NCBI RefSeq assembly: GCF_021018805.1
Contig: NC_086248.1
Coordinates: 59,773,485 to 59,837,484, forward strand
Direction: 5' to 3'
Source: Prinia subflava
Lineage: Eukaryota > Chordata > Aves > Passeriformes > Cisticolidae
DNA: 64,000 nucleotides
The notes below the pieces were generated by a model. That model saw only the letters and a list, made by a program, of their open reading frames with translations, was not told where the DNA came from and searched no databases. Positions 24,200-34,999 of this stretch are shown here, piece by piece (position 1 is the stretch's first letter; each line of letters opens with the position of its first letter). The translations under genes were made by a program, and so were the position numbers.

Positions 24200-27100
24200 G
24201 TCAAATATTATCTAAGAGAGTCTCGAAGAAGTTTGCAGGCAGAGTGTCATTTATTCTAATGTGTAAGTGGATAAACCAAGTCACCAGAGAGCTAAGTAAC
24301 TTCATGGATATTTCACAAGAGGTTGCTTCGCTGCAATCAACAACAGTAAACTAATGATCATGTAAGGAAGCCATCTTAAGAAGTTATCATATGATTTTTG
24401 TCACTCCCTACTGTGTTTGCCTTCTACATGAAGAGTCCTCCTCTGTCAGCAGCTTCACTTCGCCTCAGCTGCTCTGAGAGTTCTGCACCCATCCCCTCTA
24501 CATCTTGCAAGAAACACTTATGTTGCATTACTCTATATGCTAACCTTAGCTGCCCTCCAGGAATCACTGGGAAGGGCCAGATCTTATCACTGTTTTCTTA
24601 AACTCCATGTCAGAGCTGGAAGTTCCACTTTTCACCAAGGCTCCCTATTGCCAGCACAAAGCTTTAAAATATTTTCTACCTCTGTGTTACTACCACTAGA
24701 AATAAACAGAAAAATATTTGATCAACTTCAAAAGAAAAGCCAGTCTGAAAAAAATTGCCACCTTCCAGCTCAGAGGGAAAGAGGTCAAACTGTTCAATGA
24801 AATGTTCCTGAATGTAGAAGCAGGAGGCAGTGCTTGAAGAGGGCTGTGGGAGCTGTGCCCTGCCTGACCTGCCTGCGGGGACCCGCTGCCAGAGTTGCTG
24901 CGAGGCAGAAGGCACTGTCCTCCCATGGCCCCATGAGGCACATTTCACGGTAGATGAGCTTTGGCAGGAGAAGGGAAGCTTTTCCTAGCTCGTTCTTACT
25001 CCTGGGGACAGCACAGGCATCACAGTGATAGCAGGCACTGAATGGGAACTGGACTGAAACTGTATTGGCAATATGCTGCATTTTCAAAGCAATAATTAAT
25101 TATTGTACTGAGTTCCTGAGGGACATGGTGGATTCACTGTTAGTGGGAATACTTAAGTCAAGCTTCTTGACCATTCAAAGGGTGGTGATGTCCTGGTGCA
25201 GGCAGAAGGGATGTGCTTGATGTGGGGACTTGTTGCTGACCTGTGCTCTGTTTAGGATCAGAAGGACCTCAAAGCTGGTGATAAATAACCTGGAGCTCTC
25301 TGTTATCTAATCCCAGACTCCTTTCACAGCCACCACTCTCTTTTGACTCCAATATTCACTTAGCCTTCAAACTAGAGAGTTTGTGCTGTGTCTCCATGGG
25401 GATCTGGCAGTGCAGGTCTCTAACCATCAGTGGGTGTCAGAAAGATAGCAATTTCAGTTGTATCTTATAAAGTCAGCCAAATAATGACATTTTCTTTAAA
25501 ATCTCAACTGTGTAAGTTCAGACTGAACAACAAAAAAAATCCTTACTCTTACTTAGGCACAAAGCTTCCTACTAAATCCATTTAAAACTGAAAAATTAGT
25601 AACTAGATATTCAAAATTGCTGAAACCTATTGCCTTCAGTAAAATTTGGGAAACTAGCCAAAACCAGGAGAGGGTTGCTTGTTTGTTTACAAGAAGTTTT
25701 GTTTTGAAAAATGGCCAAAATTTCATGTGATATCCAGATCAGATTCCAACACCAGAAGTCTTGCTTTTGTTGTGACACTGAAGTGTCATGTACAACACAG
25801 ATTTGGACGGTTCCAGGAATTCTTTCCCCAGAGCCTTATGTACAGCAGATTTTGTCAGGTGGATTTCTTATCAAAAGCCTTCACGAGGCCCAGGTTCAGC
25901 TGTTTGGTTTATTTTGGTTTTGGTTTTATTGTTTGTCAACAAAAGAGCTGCAAAATAAACATCAGAATGTAAAAGTGAGCCCAGGTAAGGTAAGGCAGAG
26001 ACCTGTGTGCTTTCCAGCTGGGAGACTCTGCCTGATGCCACACATCCCCTCCCACCCCCCAGCTCTGGGTATATTAAGCAACTCCTAAGTGCTGTCCTGA
26101 AGTTTGTCTGTAGAAAGCCCTGCCCAAAATTGTGCGTGGTTCTCTGTGGCTGATGAGAGGTGCAAATACCTTGGCTTTCTGTATCTTGGGTAAGAACTGA
26201 AGCACTAGCAGACCTGGAGAATAGGCTTTCTGAAGAAGTCGAGCTGAAAGTTGGCAGAGATGGACCTGTCATGTTTGTTTCCTGAAATCACTCCTTTCCA
26301 CAGCAGGGGAAGCAGGAATGGCCTCTAGTGTAAGTAAAACCGTCCCTGCAGAGTTTGAACAATAATTGCCATCTCTGTCTGGAAGACACTCAGAGGAATC
26401 TTTTTTGTTGTTGTTGGGGGTTTTTTATTCCTTTTCGGAGTATATATTCTGTACATCAGCCAGTTCTTTTTCCATGGGCATTGTTACAGCCTCCCTGTGC
26501 TTACCACAGTGACACAGGAAGAGAACTCACTAATGCATCTTAACTTCACATAGCTGATTTGAAGTGCTCTTACAATAAGAAAAGCATGACATTTACTTAG
26601 CTGTTAGTGTAATGTCCAAAGAGAAGGGTATTCATTCCTATTCTGGCTCAGCTTCTCAGACAGTTTTACAATCGGCTTCTGCAGGGACTACCAGAGCAGT
26701 GATTCATTATTAAGGGCAATGCATCCCATCTCCAGGCCAGAATCTTGGATTTCCCAAATGTCATAGCTTATAAAATACAGTCAGTGATGAGGTTCCATTT
26801 TCTGTGCTGACAGTGTTCTGTGTTTGTTTTTAAGGATTCCCAACACAGAGATGGTGATTTTTTTTTTTATTTTTTTTTTTGGTCTTTATTCATAGGCATA
26901 AATTCAGGAGCTCCAGAAGCACTAAACAACATATATTAGGTGATAAATCAAAGCAGTCTTGGAAAGCATTGTGTGCCATGGCAGGGACAATCAATAGGAG
27001 AACCTGTACATAGCAGATTAGTTCTGTAATGAATTACATTCCAGGCCCTAGGCCCTTCTTGTGTGTAATCACTGCGTTATCTCTTCCTGTAATAGTACAG

Positions 27101-28595
27101 AGTCTGTGCCTGCACTGATTTGTAGGATATGCTGGTGCTAACAATTACACACTGAACTCCTGTAGTTCAATTGCTTCTTGGAGCTCATGGCAAAGCTTGC
27201 ACAAATTGTAGTTGGACAATGATTCAGGATGATAAATATGTATCACTGCACACCAGAGACACAGACTGCTATGCAGAAAATCATGGATATTGGCCACATA
27301 TGGAAACTCTCATCTCATCATGATGACGTCCCTGTGTAACTGAACTTGCTGTGAGCCAGTATAAACACAGAAATTCAAGAGAGAAAACAGTGTCCTGGAT
27401 GATGAAGATATTCATGTGCTGTAAGTGTGTATAGTCACATAGCAGGTTCTTTCCCTAGTTCAGTCAATGGGAATCAATTAGTCCTAAATATGCAAGGCTA
27501 TCAACAGCTGAACCCAAAAGACACAAGAAGCAGAATACAGAATGGGACTATTTATTTTTTCTGCAATAATCCTATTTCTAATCTTTCTGTATCCCAAAAG
27601 GAAAATTCAGTTGCTACCTTTAATAAGTTTCCAGCAATTCCTGGGGCACATCAGGCTTTGACACCAAACAAAAGCTCTCTTGCCCCTAAGATTCCTGGTC
27701 TTTACTCAAGAACAATGAAAAATAATAGAAACACATGGAGGCCATTTGAAAGATGCTACCTCTTCAGCAGCGGTAGCACTTCAGATGATGAATGCTGCTC
27801 TTCGAGTTTGGAAAGACAACTTGAAAGTCATTGACATGTTTACCTGGCTTGGTGCCCTGTAGGTCTTTGCTCCCATCCCTGCTGTGCTTCTGTGCACAGG
27901 AAAGGTAAAACCATGCTCTGAGTCATGGCAATGCTATGAAGTTGAAATCAATGACCAGTCCTGCTTCATTTAAACTACAGTGAGTGTTGCTGGCCCTGGA
28001 AGTGTTGGTCAGTGCTTTGTGACAAGGCTGTGTAGGTTCTTTCGGGGCAATTGGCCACTGCAAGGCCAGTGTGAGTGTGTGGCCACCCCTGGTCCTTCAA
28101 TGCCCACTCCTAGCAAAGCAGCTGCCATGTTCCAGGGTAAATCAAAGAGGAACCTCCGAGGTCAGAGCTCCAGCAGCACAGAAAGGCATTCTGATGTAGC
28201 CAGCTAGTGACCTGCTGCAGCAGGGAAGTGTGGGCTATATAACTTCCAAATGCAAATAAGAAGGGTCTTGTAACAAAGTTGAACTTCAGTCTTGGGCTTT
28301 TCACATTATTGTGCTATATAGAAAATACAGATTCTTTGCTGATCCCTTTACTACCACTTCCAGTCAGCCTAACTCTTCATTCTTGTTCTTAAAAGGTCCA
28401 GGTTGTTAGAAATCATTTCATATTTATTTCAGAACACCTTTTAAAGTGCTATACATGCTTTGAGCATGTGCTTTTCAACAGCAGCTCTATGTTCTTACAG
28501 ATGAGGACTGTCACTTAGGTGAGTTGAAGATCAGTTCTCTGCCACGTTTAGCACTTTGCATCTACAAGATCTTTCTAAGGCATTTCATGCACACC
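24200..28595. other. non-coding stretch
   Basis: No gene is supported. An open frame at 27,427-27,834 (136 codons, first ATG near 27,491) has a serine/acidic C-terminus, but its length is what chance gives in a window this size. An interrupted poly(T) (T11-A-T11) lies at 26,858-26,880. Confidence 0.45.
26858..26880. repeat. interrupted poly(T) tract
   Basis: Eleven T, one A, then eleven T. A simple homopolymer tract with a single interruption. Confidence 0.85.
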
Positions 28596-28599
28596 CCGG

Positions 28600-28830
28600 T
28601 CAGGGCAGGATGGTGGAGCTTCCCTTCCTTTCTGAGCTCCAGCACTTGCTGCCCTTCCCGCTGAGACCCGTGGGCGGCGGCGGCAGGAGCCTGGCCAGGA
28701 GCAGGCAGTGTGTCCCGATGGATTTGCCTGGAGTTACACGGCCGAAGCACAGCCTGGGAGCCGGGTTGTTGCCACTGCGGACTCCAGACGGGAGGGATCT
28801 TTGGCAGCATTCCCGAGTCTCCGAATAAAG
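28600..28830 (+). other. GC-raised segment ending in a possible splice donor
   Basis: G+C and CpG rise here (GGGCGGCGGCGGCAGG near 28,672-28,687, then CACGGCCG and CCAGACGGG), and the segment ends with AATAAAG|GTAAAGG near 28,828. A plus-strand frame stays open through most of it but shows no domain. It could be an exon or a regulatory element belonging to the GC-rich cluster that continues at 29.25 kb. Weak evidence. Confidence 0.2.
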
Positions 28831-29023
28831 GTAAAGGGAGCCAATTAGCAGCTAAATGAAATTACGTATTCAGTCAAAGTTTAGACAAGACAGAGTAACT
28901 GCTTGCATTCATTGAGAGACTTGAACAAAAGCACCCCTCAAAAGAGCTCTTTCTCCAAAGCAAGGGCTGTTTGCTCAAGTATATTTTCCTTCTAGCCGAT
29001 GTAAATCTACAACTTTTTTCCCT

Positions 29024-29240
29024 TTTCTTTTTTGTTTTTGTTTTGGTTTTGGTTTGGTTTGGTTTGTTTTTCTTTTTTTTCCCCTGTCCGCTGGCACTGT
29101 TAAACCTTTTCATACTTTGGCAATCAAAGTGACTCTAGATTTGTTTGCTTTCCCTGTACTTTTTCCCGGATCACTTTCTGGGGTTTGGTTTGTTCGGTTT
29201 TTGGTTTTTCTGGGTTTTTGGGGGGTTTTTTTTAGGTTTT
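29024..29240 (+). repeat. T/G-rich low-complexity tract
   Basis: Two patches (about 29,024-29,085 and 29,185-29,240) consist of irregular T3-5G2 units such as GGTTTTGGTTTGG and GGGTTTTTGGGGGG. The plus strand is strongly biased towards T and G, with almost no A or C. It lies immediately upstream of the CpG island at 29,250. Confidence 0.75.
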
Positions 29241-29249
29241 CGTTTTTGT

Positions 29250-29455
29250 CGGGGTGCCCGCTGCCGGGTGGCTGTCCGGCTCCCGGCCGTGCCGCGGTGT
29301 CCCGGGCCCCTGCGGAGCGGGCGGCGGCGGTCCCGGCGGAGGCGGCGCCTGTCGCTCCCCGGCCGCCGCCGGAGGGCGCCCCAGGCCAGCCCCGGAGCCG
29401 CGGCGTGAGGGGGCCCGTCCGCCCTCTCGGGCCTGCGCTGGCCCGCGCCAAACTA
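29250..29455. promoter_or_regulatory. short, sharp CpG island
   Basis: About 200 bases with very high G+C and dense CpG (CCGCGG, GGGCGGCGGCGG, GGAGGCGGCGCC, CCGGAGCCGCGGCG), bounded on both sides by AT-rich DNA. GC-box-like GGGCGG cores are present. The frames that read through it are artefacts of composition: alanine-, proline- and arginine-rich runs on both strands. It is most likely a promoter or an orphan CpG island used in development. The direction of any transcription is not evident, although the candidate donor at 29,988 would suit rightward. Confidence 0.6.
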
Positions 29456-29759
29456 TTTCAAATAATTCAAAGGAAAGGGGAAAATACAGTCTGGGGAGGC
29501 GAGGGTGAGGGAGGAAAGAAGGTTTCTGAACAGCTTTTGTGCTTCTGAGGCGGTCTCAAGGCTTTCATGCTGCAGTCACATCATCCCTTCCCCTGTTACT
29601 TGAGGAAGCCTTTTACGCAGCCACATGGAGGAAAAACAAATTGAAGAAACAAACAGAAAAAATGTCATTTTGAATCTGGCTCTGTATTTTACAGCCCATT
29701 CTGTCATTACTTCCACGGGAAGTGACATGTTTTCCTGCAATTACCATTAGCAGCTTTAT

Positions 29760-29987
29760 TGCAGAAATGTTCTGCATTCCTCAGGATTCCTGTGCCGCTG
29801 AGGCCAGCGCAGGCTGCCCAGCGAGAAGCAAACAGCCGCACACGTCTCTGCGCTCCGGAGCTGGCCCGGGGATCAGCAGCCAGCTCAGGGATTAGCTTTT
29901 ATGCCTGCGCACTGGGGCGTGCAGAGCTCTTGCTGCTTGAGCCAGCCTGTGCGGCTGGCCCTGGAGGAATGGCTGGACAAAAAGCAG
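29760..29987 (+). other. candidate 5' exon with start codon and donor
   Basis: A GC-raised block downstream of the CpG island contains ATG at 29,969 in good context (GAGGAATGG). It is followed only 19 bases from the A by CAG|GTAAAG (exon end 29,987, GT at 29,988-29,989). The coding part would be MAGQKA plus one base, a plausible short first coding exon. The exon's 5' limit is unknown. No downstream partner exon was identified, so the gene is unnamed and the call is tentative. Confidence 0.22.
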
Positions 29988-29994
29988 GTAAAGG

Positions 29995-32900
29995 AGCCCG
30001 CAGCTCGCCACAGCGACACCTGGGAGCCCTGACTAAGCTGGCTTCAGGCTCTGTCTCTGCCTTAGCACACAACCCCACCATGGGATCTTGCTGGTGTGAG
30101 CAGCGTGACAAAGGCGCTTTCCCGCAGGATGGCTTAGCCCAAGCAGGGCTGTGCATGAACTCCCTGCTGCTGTTCCTGTTGTCTTTGAGCTGCGTGGTCA
30201 GGACTGACACGGCCTCATGCTGTGTGGATGTAACCTGACAGGAGAGCCTGTTTTGACCAGTTCTTCATACTTCAAGAAACTGAAATGTTTCTTGAAATGG
30301 CCAATAGTGGGTTGAAATGACCTTTGAAGCATCCGGTAAAAGAAGACTGAGATGGAATGTGAAGCCAAATCTTCCACCCATCATCAGCTCTCCGAGATGC
30401 CACAACATTTAACAGCTGCAGAGCACACAAACACTTATGGGGCATGTGAGAATGAGCAAAAATGTTTCCTGAAGCAGGGGCTATGGATCTGTATAGACAA
30501 CTTTTACTGTCCCATTGCTGTCTGCATGAAGAGTGGAAGGTGGAGAACTGAAAAAGGAGTTACTCAGCTGTTCCCAATGGAAAAGAGAAAAGAAACTTGC
30601 CCAAAAGAGAAACTTCATTTTATCTTCACACAGCCTGGGGACCTTCAAACTTGGAGAAGTAGAAGTCAGTGTGAATATTCAAACTGGGCAAGCTGTAATG
30701 TGAGCAGTGAAAGAAAGTGCTGCAGTCAGGCAGAGACTGAGGAATGTAGGTCCCTGGCACACTGGTTAGAAACTGCTTTCAGGCAAGGTTCAATCCAAAG
30801 ACTGATTGAAATAGCAGACCATCCAATTTGATTGTAGCAGGACACAGAAAAGTGGATGAGGAGATCTATTATAATTCAGCCAGAACAGAAGGAAATACTG
30901 AGACCTCGTCTGTCAGACAGGGTTTTTCAGATAGAAAACCTCTACCTTTGCCATTAAACCCAAAACACAGAAACATTAAGCTGCTGAAGCCAAAGCAGCT
31001 AAGCCTAGGTTAAACAGCTAGCAGAAATTCGTAGCTGGAGCAGAGGTGGCAGCCTGGGTAGTAATACTCATTCTCTTGGAAAAAATTGTATTTTCTTCCA
31101 TTTAATCAGTGTTTCTGTCTGCTTCCCTGTATGTTCCTCAACTACTGTAGCTCTCATTTTCCACACTGGGAAGCCAGGGACAGGCCAAGCAGTGAGGAAG
31201 GCGGTGGACTCCTTCATGCCTTAGCAAAACCAAGACCTTTTCCCTTCTTGTGTTCCTTCCTCTCTGTCTACTTCAACATACTTCTCCTTCTCTTTCCAGC
31301 CTTTTCTACCATCTTCTAACATCCTTCTCTGCCTCCATCTTTATACCAAATCACCACATTTAAAGCATTTGGAATTTAAGTTGGCCTTCCTCTCCCTCCA
31401 GAAACAACTTTTCTCTGTGCCTTCATTTGTGGGTCTGTGGGTCAGCTCCAGGGAGAACTCACAAGTATGAACCATTTGGTTGCTTCATGTGGCTTTTGCA
31501 CAGCCAGATAGGTTTTAGTAAGACATGTGCTGTGCTTAGTGTAGAAAACCATCCCTTTCATCAGTGAAAACACAGCTCCTGTGCTTGACAGGCTGTCTAC
31601 AGAGTTCTTATTGCATGTCACAGGACAGGGATGGCTGCAAGCACATAGGCATGAAGGCAGGTTCAATGGGTTTTCAGCTGTGAAAACACATCTGCTATCT
31701 CCTCCAAACCCAGAAAGACTGAGTGCAGCCACAGAGCAAGTTCTCTTCATGTAGGTAAAACCACTCAAGCTCCCCAGAGCTCAGCTTTCCAATGCAGGAG
31801 TACTGAAGGAGTAGGGATCTCCTTCACCCAGCCCGCACTTACTTTTGCAGTCCCACTGCTGGTCTGCCTCCAGAGGCCCCAGCACTGCTGTGCTTTACCA
31901 AGCCTTCTCTAACTGTTGCCAGAAGGTGCCTGCAGCCACCTTTCCTGCAAAAGGAAGGGGTCACATGCATTATTAGCAGGCCATGTTTACAGAGAAAAAA
32001 CAAAACCCCTTCACAGAATGTGACGTATGCACACAGGGAGGCCAGTTGCCTTTTTTGAAAACACAGTGACACACTAGAAGGCTGCCAGATTCTGCAGCTC
32101 TTTCATGGTGTGCAGATGGTGAAGCTTTTCAACAGATTGAGAAACTTAGGGAAAAAAACCCCAAGAATTAGGAATTACAAAAGCCAAACACAAATCCTCT
32201 GACAATTGTCACTGCTTGGAGTTACAACACATGCAGAGGATGGCAAAACCACTGTCAGTGAATCACCATAGAATGCGTCGATTTGCTTAATTCCTTGGGA
32301 GTCATGACATGACTCATTCCCAACCTGAAGACCAAAGGAAGATTTTGAAGGAAAAATGTTGGATAAAGCAGGCTCTTTGCAAAAGAATGAGGACAGTTTT
32401 AATTCCAGTCTCTGATATAATTTCGTTAATGCTCCATGATGTGATTGCAAAACAAGGCCATTCCCGTTTGGTAACATCAGGCACTCATCTTTAGTGGAGC
32501 AAATTGGCTACATGTGGAATGGACAATGCTGAGCAAGACTTCACTTCTTTCACTGACAAGTGTTGTCTAATGTTATGATGTGTTCTTTAAAGCAGTTTTG
32601 TAATTGGTGTGGCTACTCTGCAGGCAGGGCCCCAAAGAAGCAAGGTGCTGTAAAAATACTACTCAAAATACAACATCCTTCTTTTTTCAGTGGGGATATG
32701 TCAAGCCTTGCATCTGATTCACATGAGAAAAGAAATTTTGATTGTATGAGTAATTTCATCCTTTGGATACGTAACAAAATGTACGGTGTGATCTGATGCA
32801 TGACTAATGTGTTTGTGTATTTAAGAGTCTGTGGGTGCTAATGGAAGTTACAGAGGCAGATCTAGAAAAGAAGACACTTCTGAGCATATTGGTTCATTAC

Positions 32901-33630
32901 TTTTCATCTATACATAATCAGCTGCTGTTTTATAGATCTAAAAAAAATTCCTCAATGTTTTGTGTGTTTTGGGACTGCACTTCAAAAGTACCCTACCTCA
33001 AGCCTTTGTTTAAACATCCCACTCATCTACCATTAACCATCTCATTGTGTTTCATTTCAGTTCATTTGCAAAGGCTGCGCACTGTCTAATTAACACAAAT
33101 TTTGCTGCTTGCTGCAAGCTTCCCTTCTCCAATCTGTCACTCCTAAATATGTTCATGAGAAATTTCAGCCTTTGTTAATTGCGTTTGCAAAGTGACCTTT
33201 ATTCTCTCTGGGTACCTTCATTATTCGCAGGTAGTTACTAAGTAACCTGTAGGAATGCTGCAGGCGTGTCATCTCTTATTAAGACTTGTGCTCCCTGGCT
33301 ATTCAGTGTTGGGACTGAGGGCCCAAAGCCTCTGGTATTAGCTCTGCCCTCCATTTGGAAAGGATGTTCATGAACCAAACTTCTTGAAACTTTTTAACTG
33401 TCAGGGATCTTCTCAGGACAAGTTGAGCTTGAAATAGCAAGAAAACGATGTGGAGAAAAGTCCTGATATTTGTAATTTTCTTTAACCAACAGTTTGGATA
33501 TAATAATTCAAACAAAATAGTTGCATTTTTTTTTTAATAATTAAACCCATGAAAAATAATATTAAATAATTTCTGTTCACTCTAATTGTGGATTTCTGTG
33601 GTGAGGATTCATTCTAAGAACTGCTCATGT
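29995..33630. other. non-coding stretch with one unassigned open frame
   Basis: The only notable frame is plus-strand 30,352-30,831, a cysteine-rich 159-codon frame starting with ATG and matching no domain I know. A rough estimate assuming 42% G+C gives about 0.4 frames this long by chance in a window this size, so it is not called as a gene. A CT-rich patch lies near 31,230-31,340. Confidence 0.4.
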
Positions 33631-33637
33631 CACACTT

Positions 33638-33715
33638 AGTGAAACTTTGTGAATAGTTTTATATTAGTTTCATTTAAGTGAAACTTTGTGAATAGTTTTA
33701 TATTAGTTTCATTTA
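33638..33715. repeat. perfect 39-bp tandem duplication
   Basis: The unit beginning AGTGAAACTTTGTGAATAG occurs twice head to tail (33,638-33,676 and 33,677-33,715) with no mismatch. Perfect identity in neutral-looking AT-rich DNA points to a recent event. It lies about 80 bases from the CR1 fragment that begins at 33,795. Confidence 0.92.
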
Positions 33716-33794
33716 TAACTGGCAGCACTCTGAAACACATTGCTATTGGATCTTCACATTTGGATCTTCTCATTCTTTGAATCGGTGTTTATAA

Positions 33795-34160
33795 CAGAAT
33801 CATAGAATGGTCTGGATTAGGAGCAACCTTAATGATCATCTGCTTCCAAATCCTCTGCCATGAGCAGGGACAACTTTCACTAGACCAGGTCACTCAGAGT
33901 CCTGTCTAGTCTGACCTGAAACACTTCCAGGGGTGGGGCGGGCATCCACATCTTCTCTGGGCAACCTGTTCCAGTGCCTCACCATTCTCAGTGAGAAGAA
34001 TTTCTTTCTAATATCTAATCTAAACCTATTCTTTTCCAGTTTGAAGCCATTCCCCTTGCCCTGTTACTACATGCCTTTGTAAAAAGTCTCTCTCCACCTT
34101 TCTCATAGACTCCCTTGAGGTACTGAACAATTAGGTTACTCCAAAGCCTTCTCTTCTCCA
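33795..34160 (-). mobile_element. CR1 LINE 3'-end fragment, antisense
   Basis: On the plus strand it opens with CAGAATCATAGAATGGTCTG. It continues through the antisense CR1 3' UTR (TGCCATGAGCAGGGACAACT, ACTAGACCAGG) and then the end of pol (GGGCAACCTGTTCCAGTGCC, AATTTCTTTCTAATATCTAA, CCTTGCCCTGTTACTACATG), and ends near TTCTCTTCTCC. About 365 bases, 5'-truncated. Confidence 0.93.
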
Positions 34161-34164
34161 TGAC

Positions 34165-34860
34165 TAGTTAAGATTTACTTCACACAAATACATTTTTCAG
34201 CTCTCTCATGAGTATCCTGTTGACCCATCTCCTGGCCTTTCCTGCTTTTAGTTGTGTTTTGCACAGGCACTACCATGATATTTGAACACCCATCACATTG
34301 CTCTGGCACCTCGCTGTAATGAGGTATGTAGGCAGAATGGACCGAAAATTAATTTTAAGCTCAGGGTCTAAGCCCATCTCAGTTGAAATAGGCAATGTTA
34401 TCTCTGTTTCATCCTTCTGCTGTTAGTACTGAGCAGAGTTGTCACAGCATGATGCAGCCAGGACAACCAAAAATACCTTCTGAGTCTCTCCCAGGTCAAA
34501 TATAGTGTCACCCCAATCCTGTGCTGAGTTTAAAGCAGTTCCAGTAGTGATGCCAGACAGTGACTCCAGTATCTAATTCTACACCTACACCTACATTTCT
34601 CTAACAGAGAAATGACATAACACAAGAAGAAAAAGAAACTTTGAACCTCTCTGCCCCAGGACAGTAGGACCAGAAAGCACTTTCAATGATCCCACCACTG
34701 TCTTTAGACATAAAAGAAAGGAATGAGGCCTCTCTGTCAAGTTTGCAGAACTATGTCCAAGTGTTCTCAGCCAGTGACAACTCCTTTAGGTGGTGAGCAT
34801 TAACCCATAAGCAGGAGGATTTGACCGCCACTGTCATTTGATCCAGTTAAAAACTTTTGT
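34165..34860. other. non-coding stretch between two CR1 fragments
   Basis: Nothing coding is recognised. A short ACACCTAC-type direct repeat occurs near 34,574-34,595. Confidence 0.45.
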
Positions 34861-34864
34861 TTCC

Positions 34865-34997
34865 CTCCCTGGAAGAGTTTCAGGCCAGTTTGGCTGAGGC
34901 TTTGAGCAATCAGGTCTAGTGAAAGGTGTTCCTTCCCGTGGCAGGGGGAATGAAACTAGATGGTCTTCAAGGTCCCTTCCAACTGTGGTTCTATGAT
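34865..34997 (+). mobile_element. CR1 LINE 3'-end fragment, sense
   Basis: Contains CTCCCTGGAAGAGTTTCAGG, GCCAGTTTGGCTGAGGC, TCTAGTGAAAGGTG, GAAACTAGATGGTCTTCAAG, GTCCCTTCCAACTGTGG and TTCTATGAT, in the order of a CR1 3' UTR. Only about 130 bases remain. It lies 700 bases from, and opposite in orientation to, the fragment at 33,795, so the two are separate insertions. Confidence 0.92.
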
Positions 34998-34999
34998 CT

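Noticed and set aside
27427..27834. Open frame of 136 codons with Ser/Asp-rich C-terminus and an acceptor-like TTCCCTAG at 27,451
   Set aside because: Length is within chance expectation for the window, the upstream part lacks an ATG, and no domain or neighbouring exon supports it.
29054..29548. Plus-strand frame of 164 codons over the T/G tract and CpG island
   Set aside because: The N-terminal Phe/Leu/Trp/Gly run is the translation of the T/G tract and the rest is CpG-island composition. No start context or domain.
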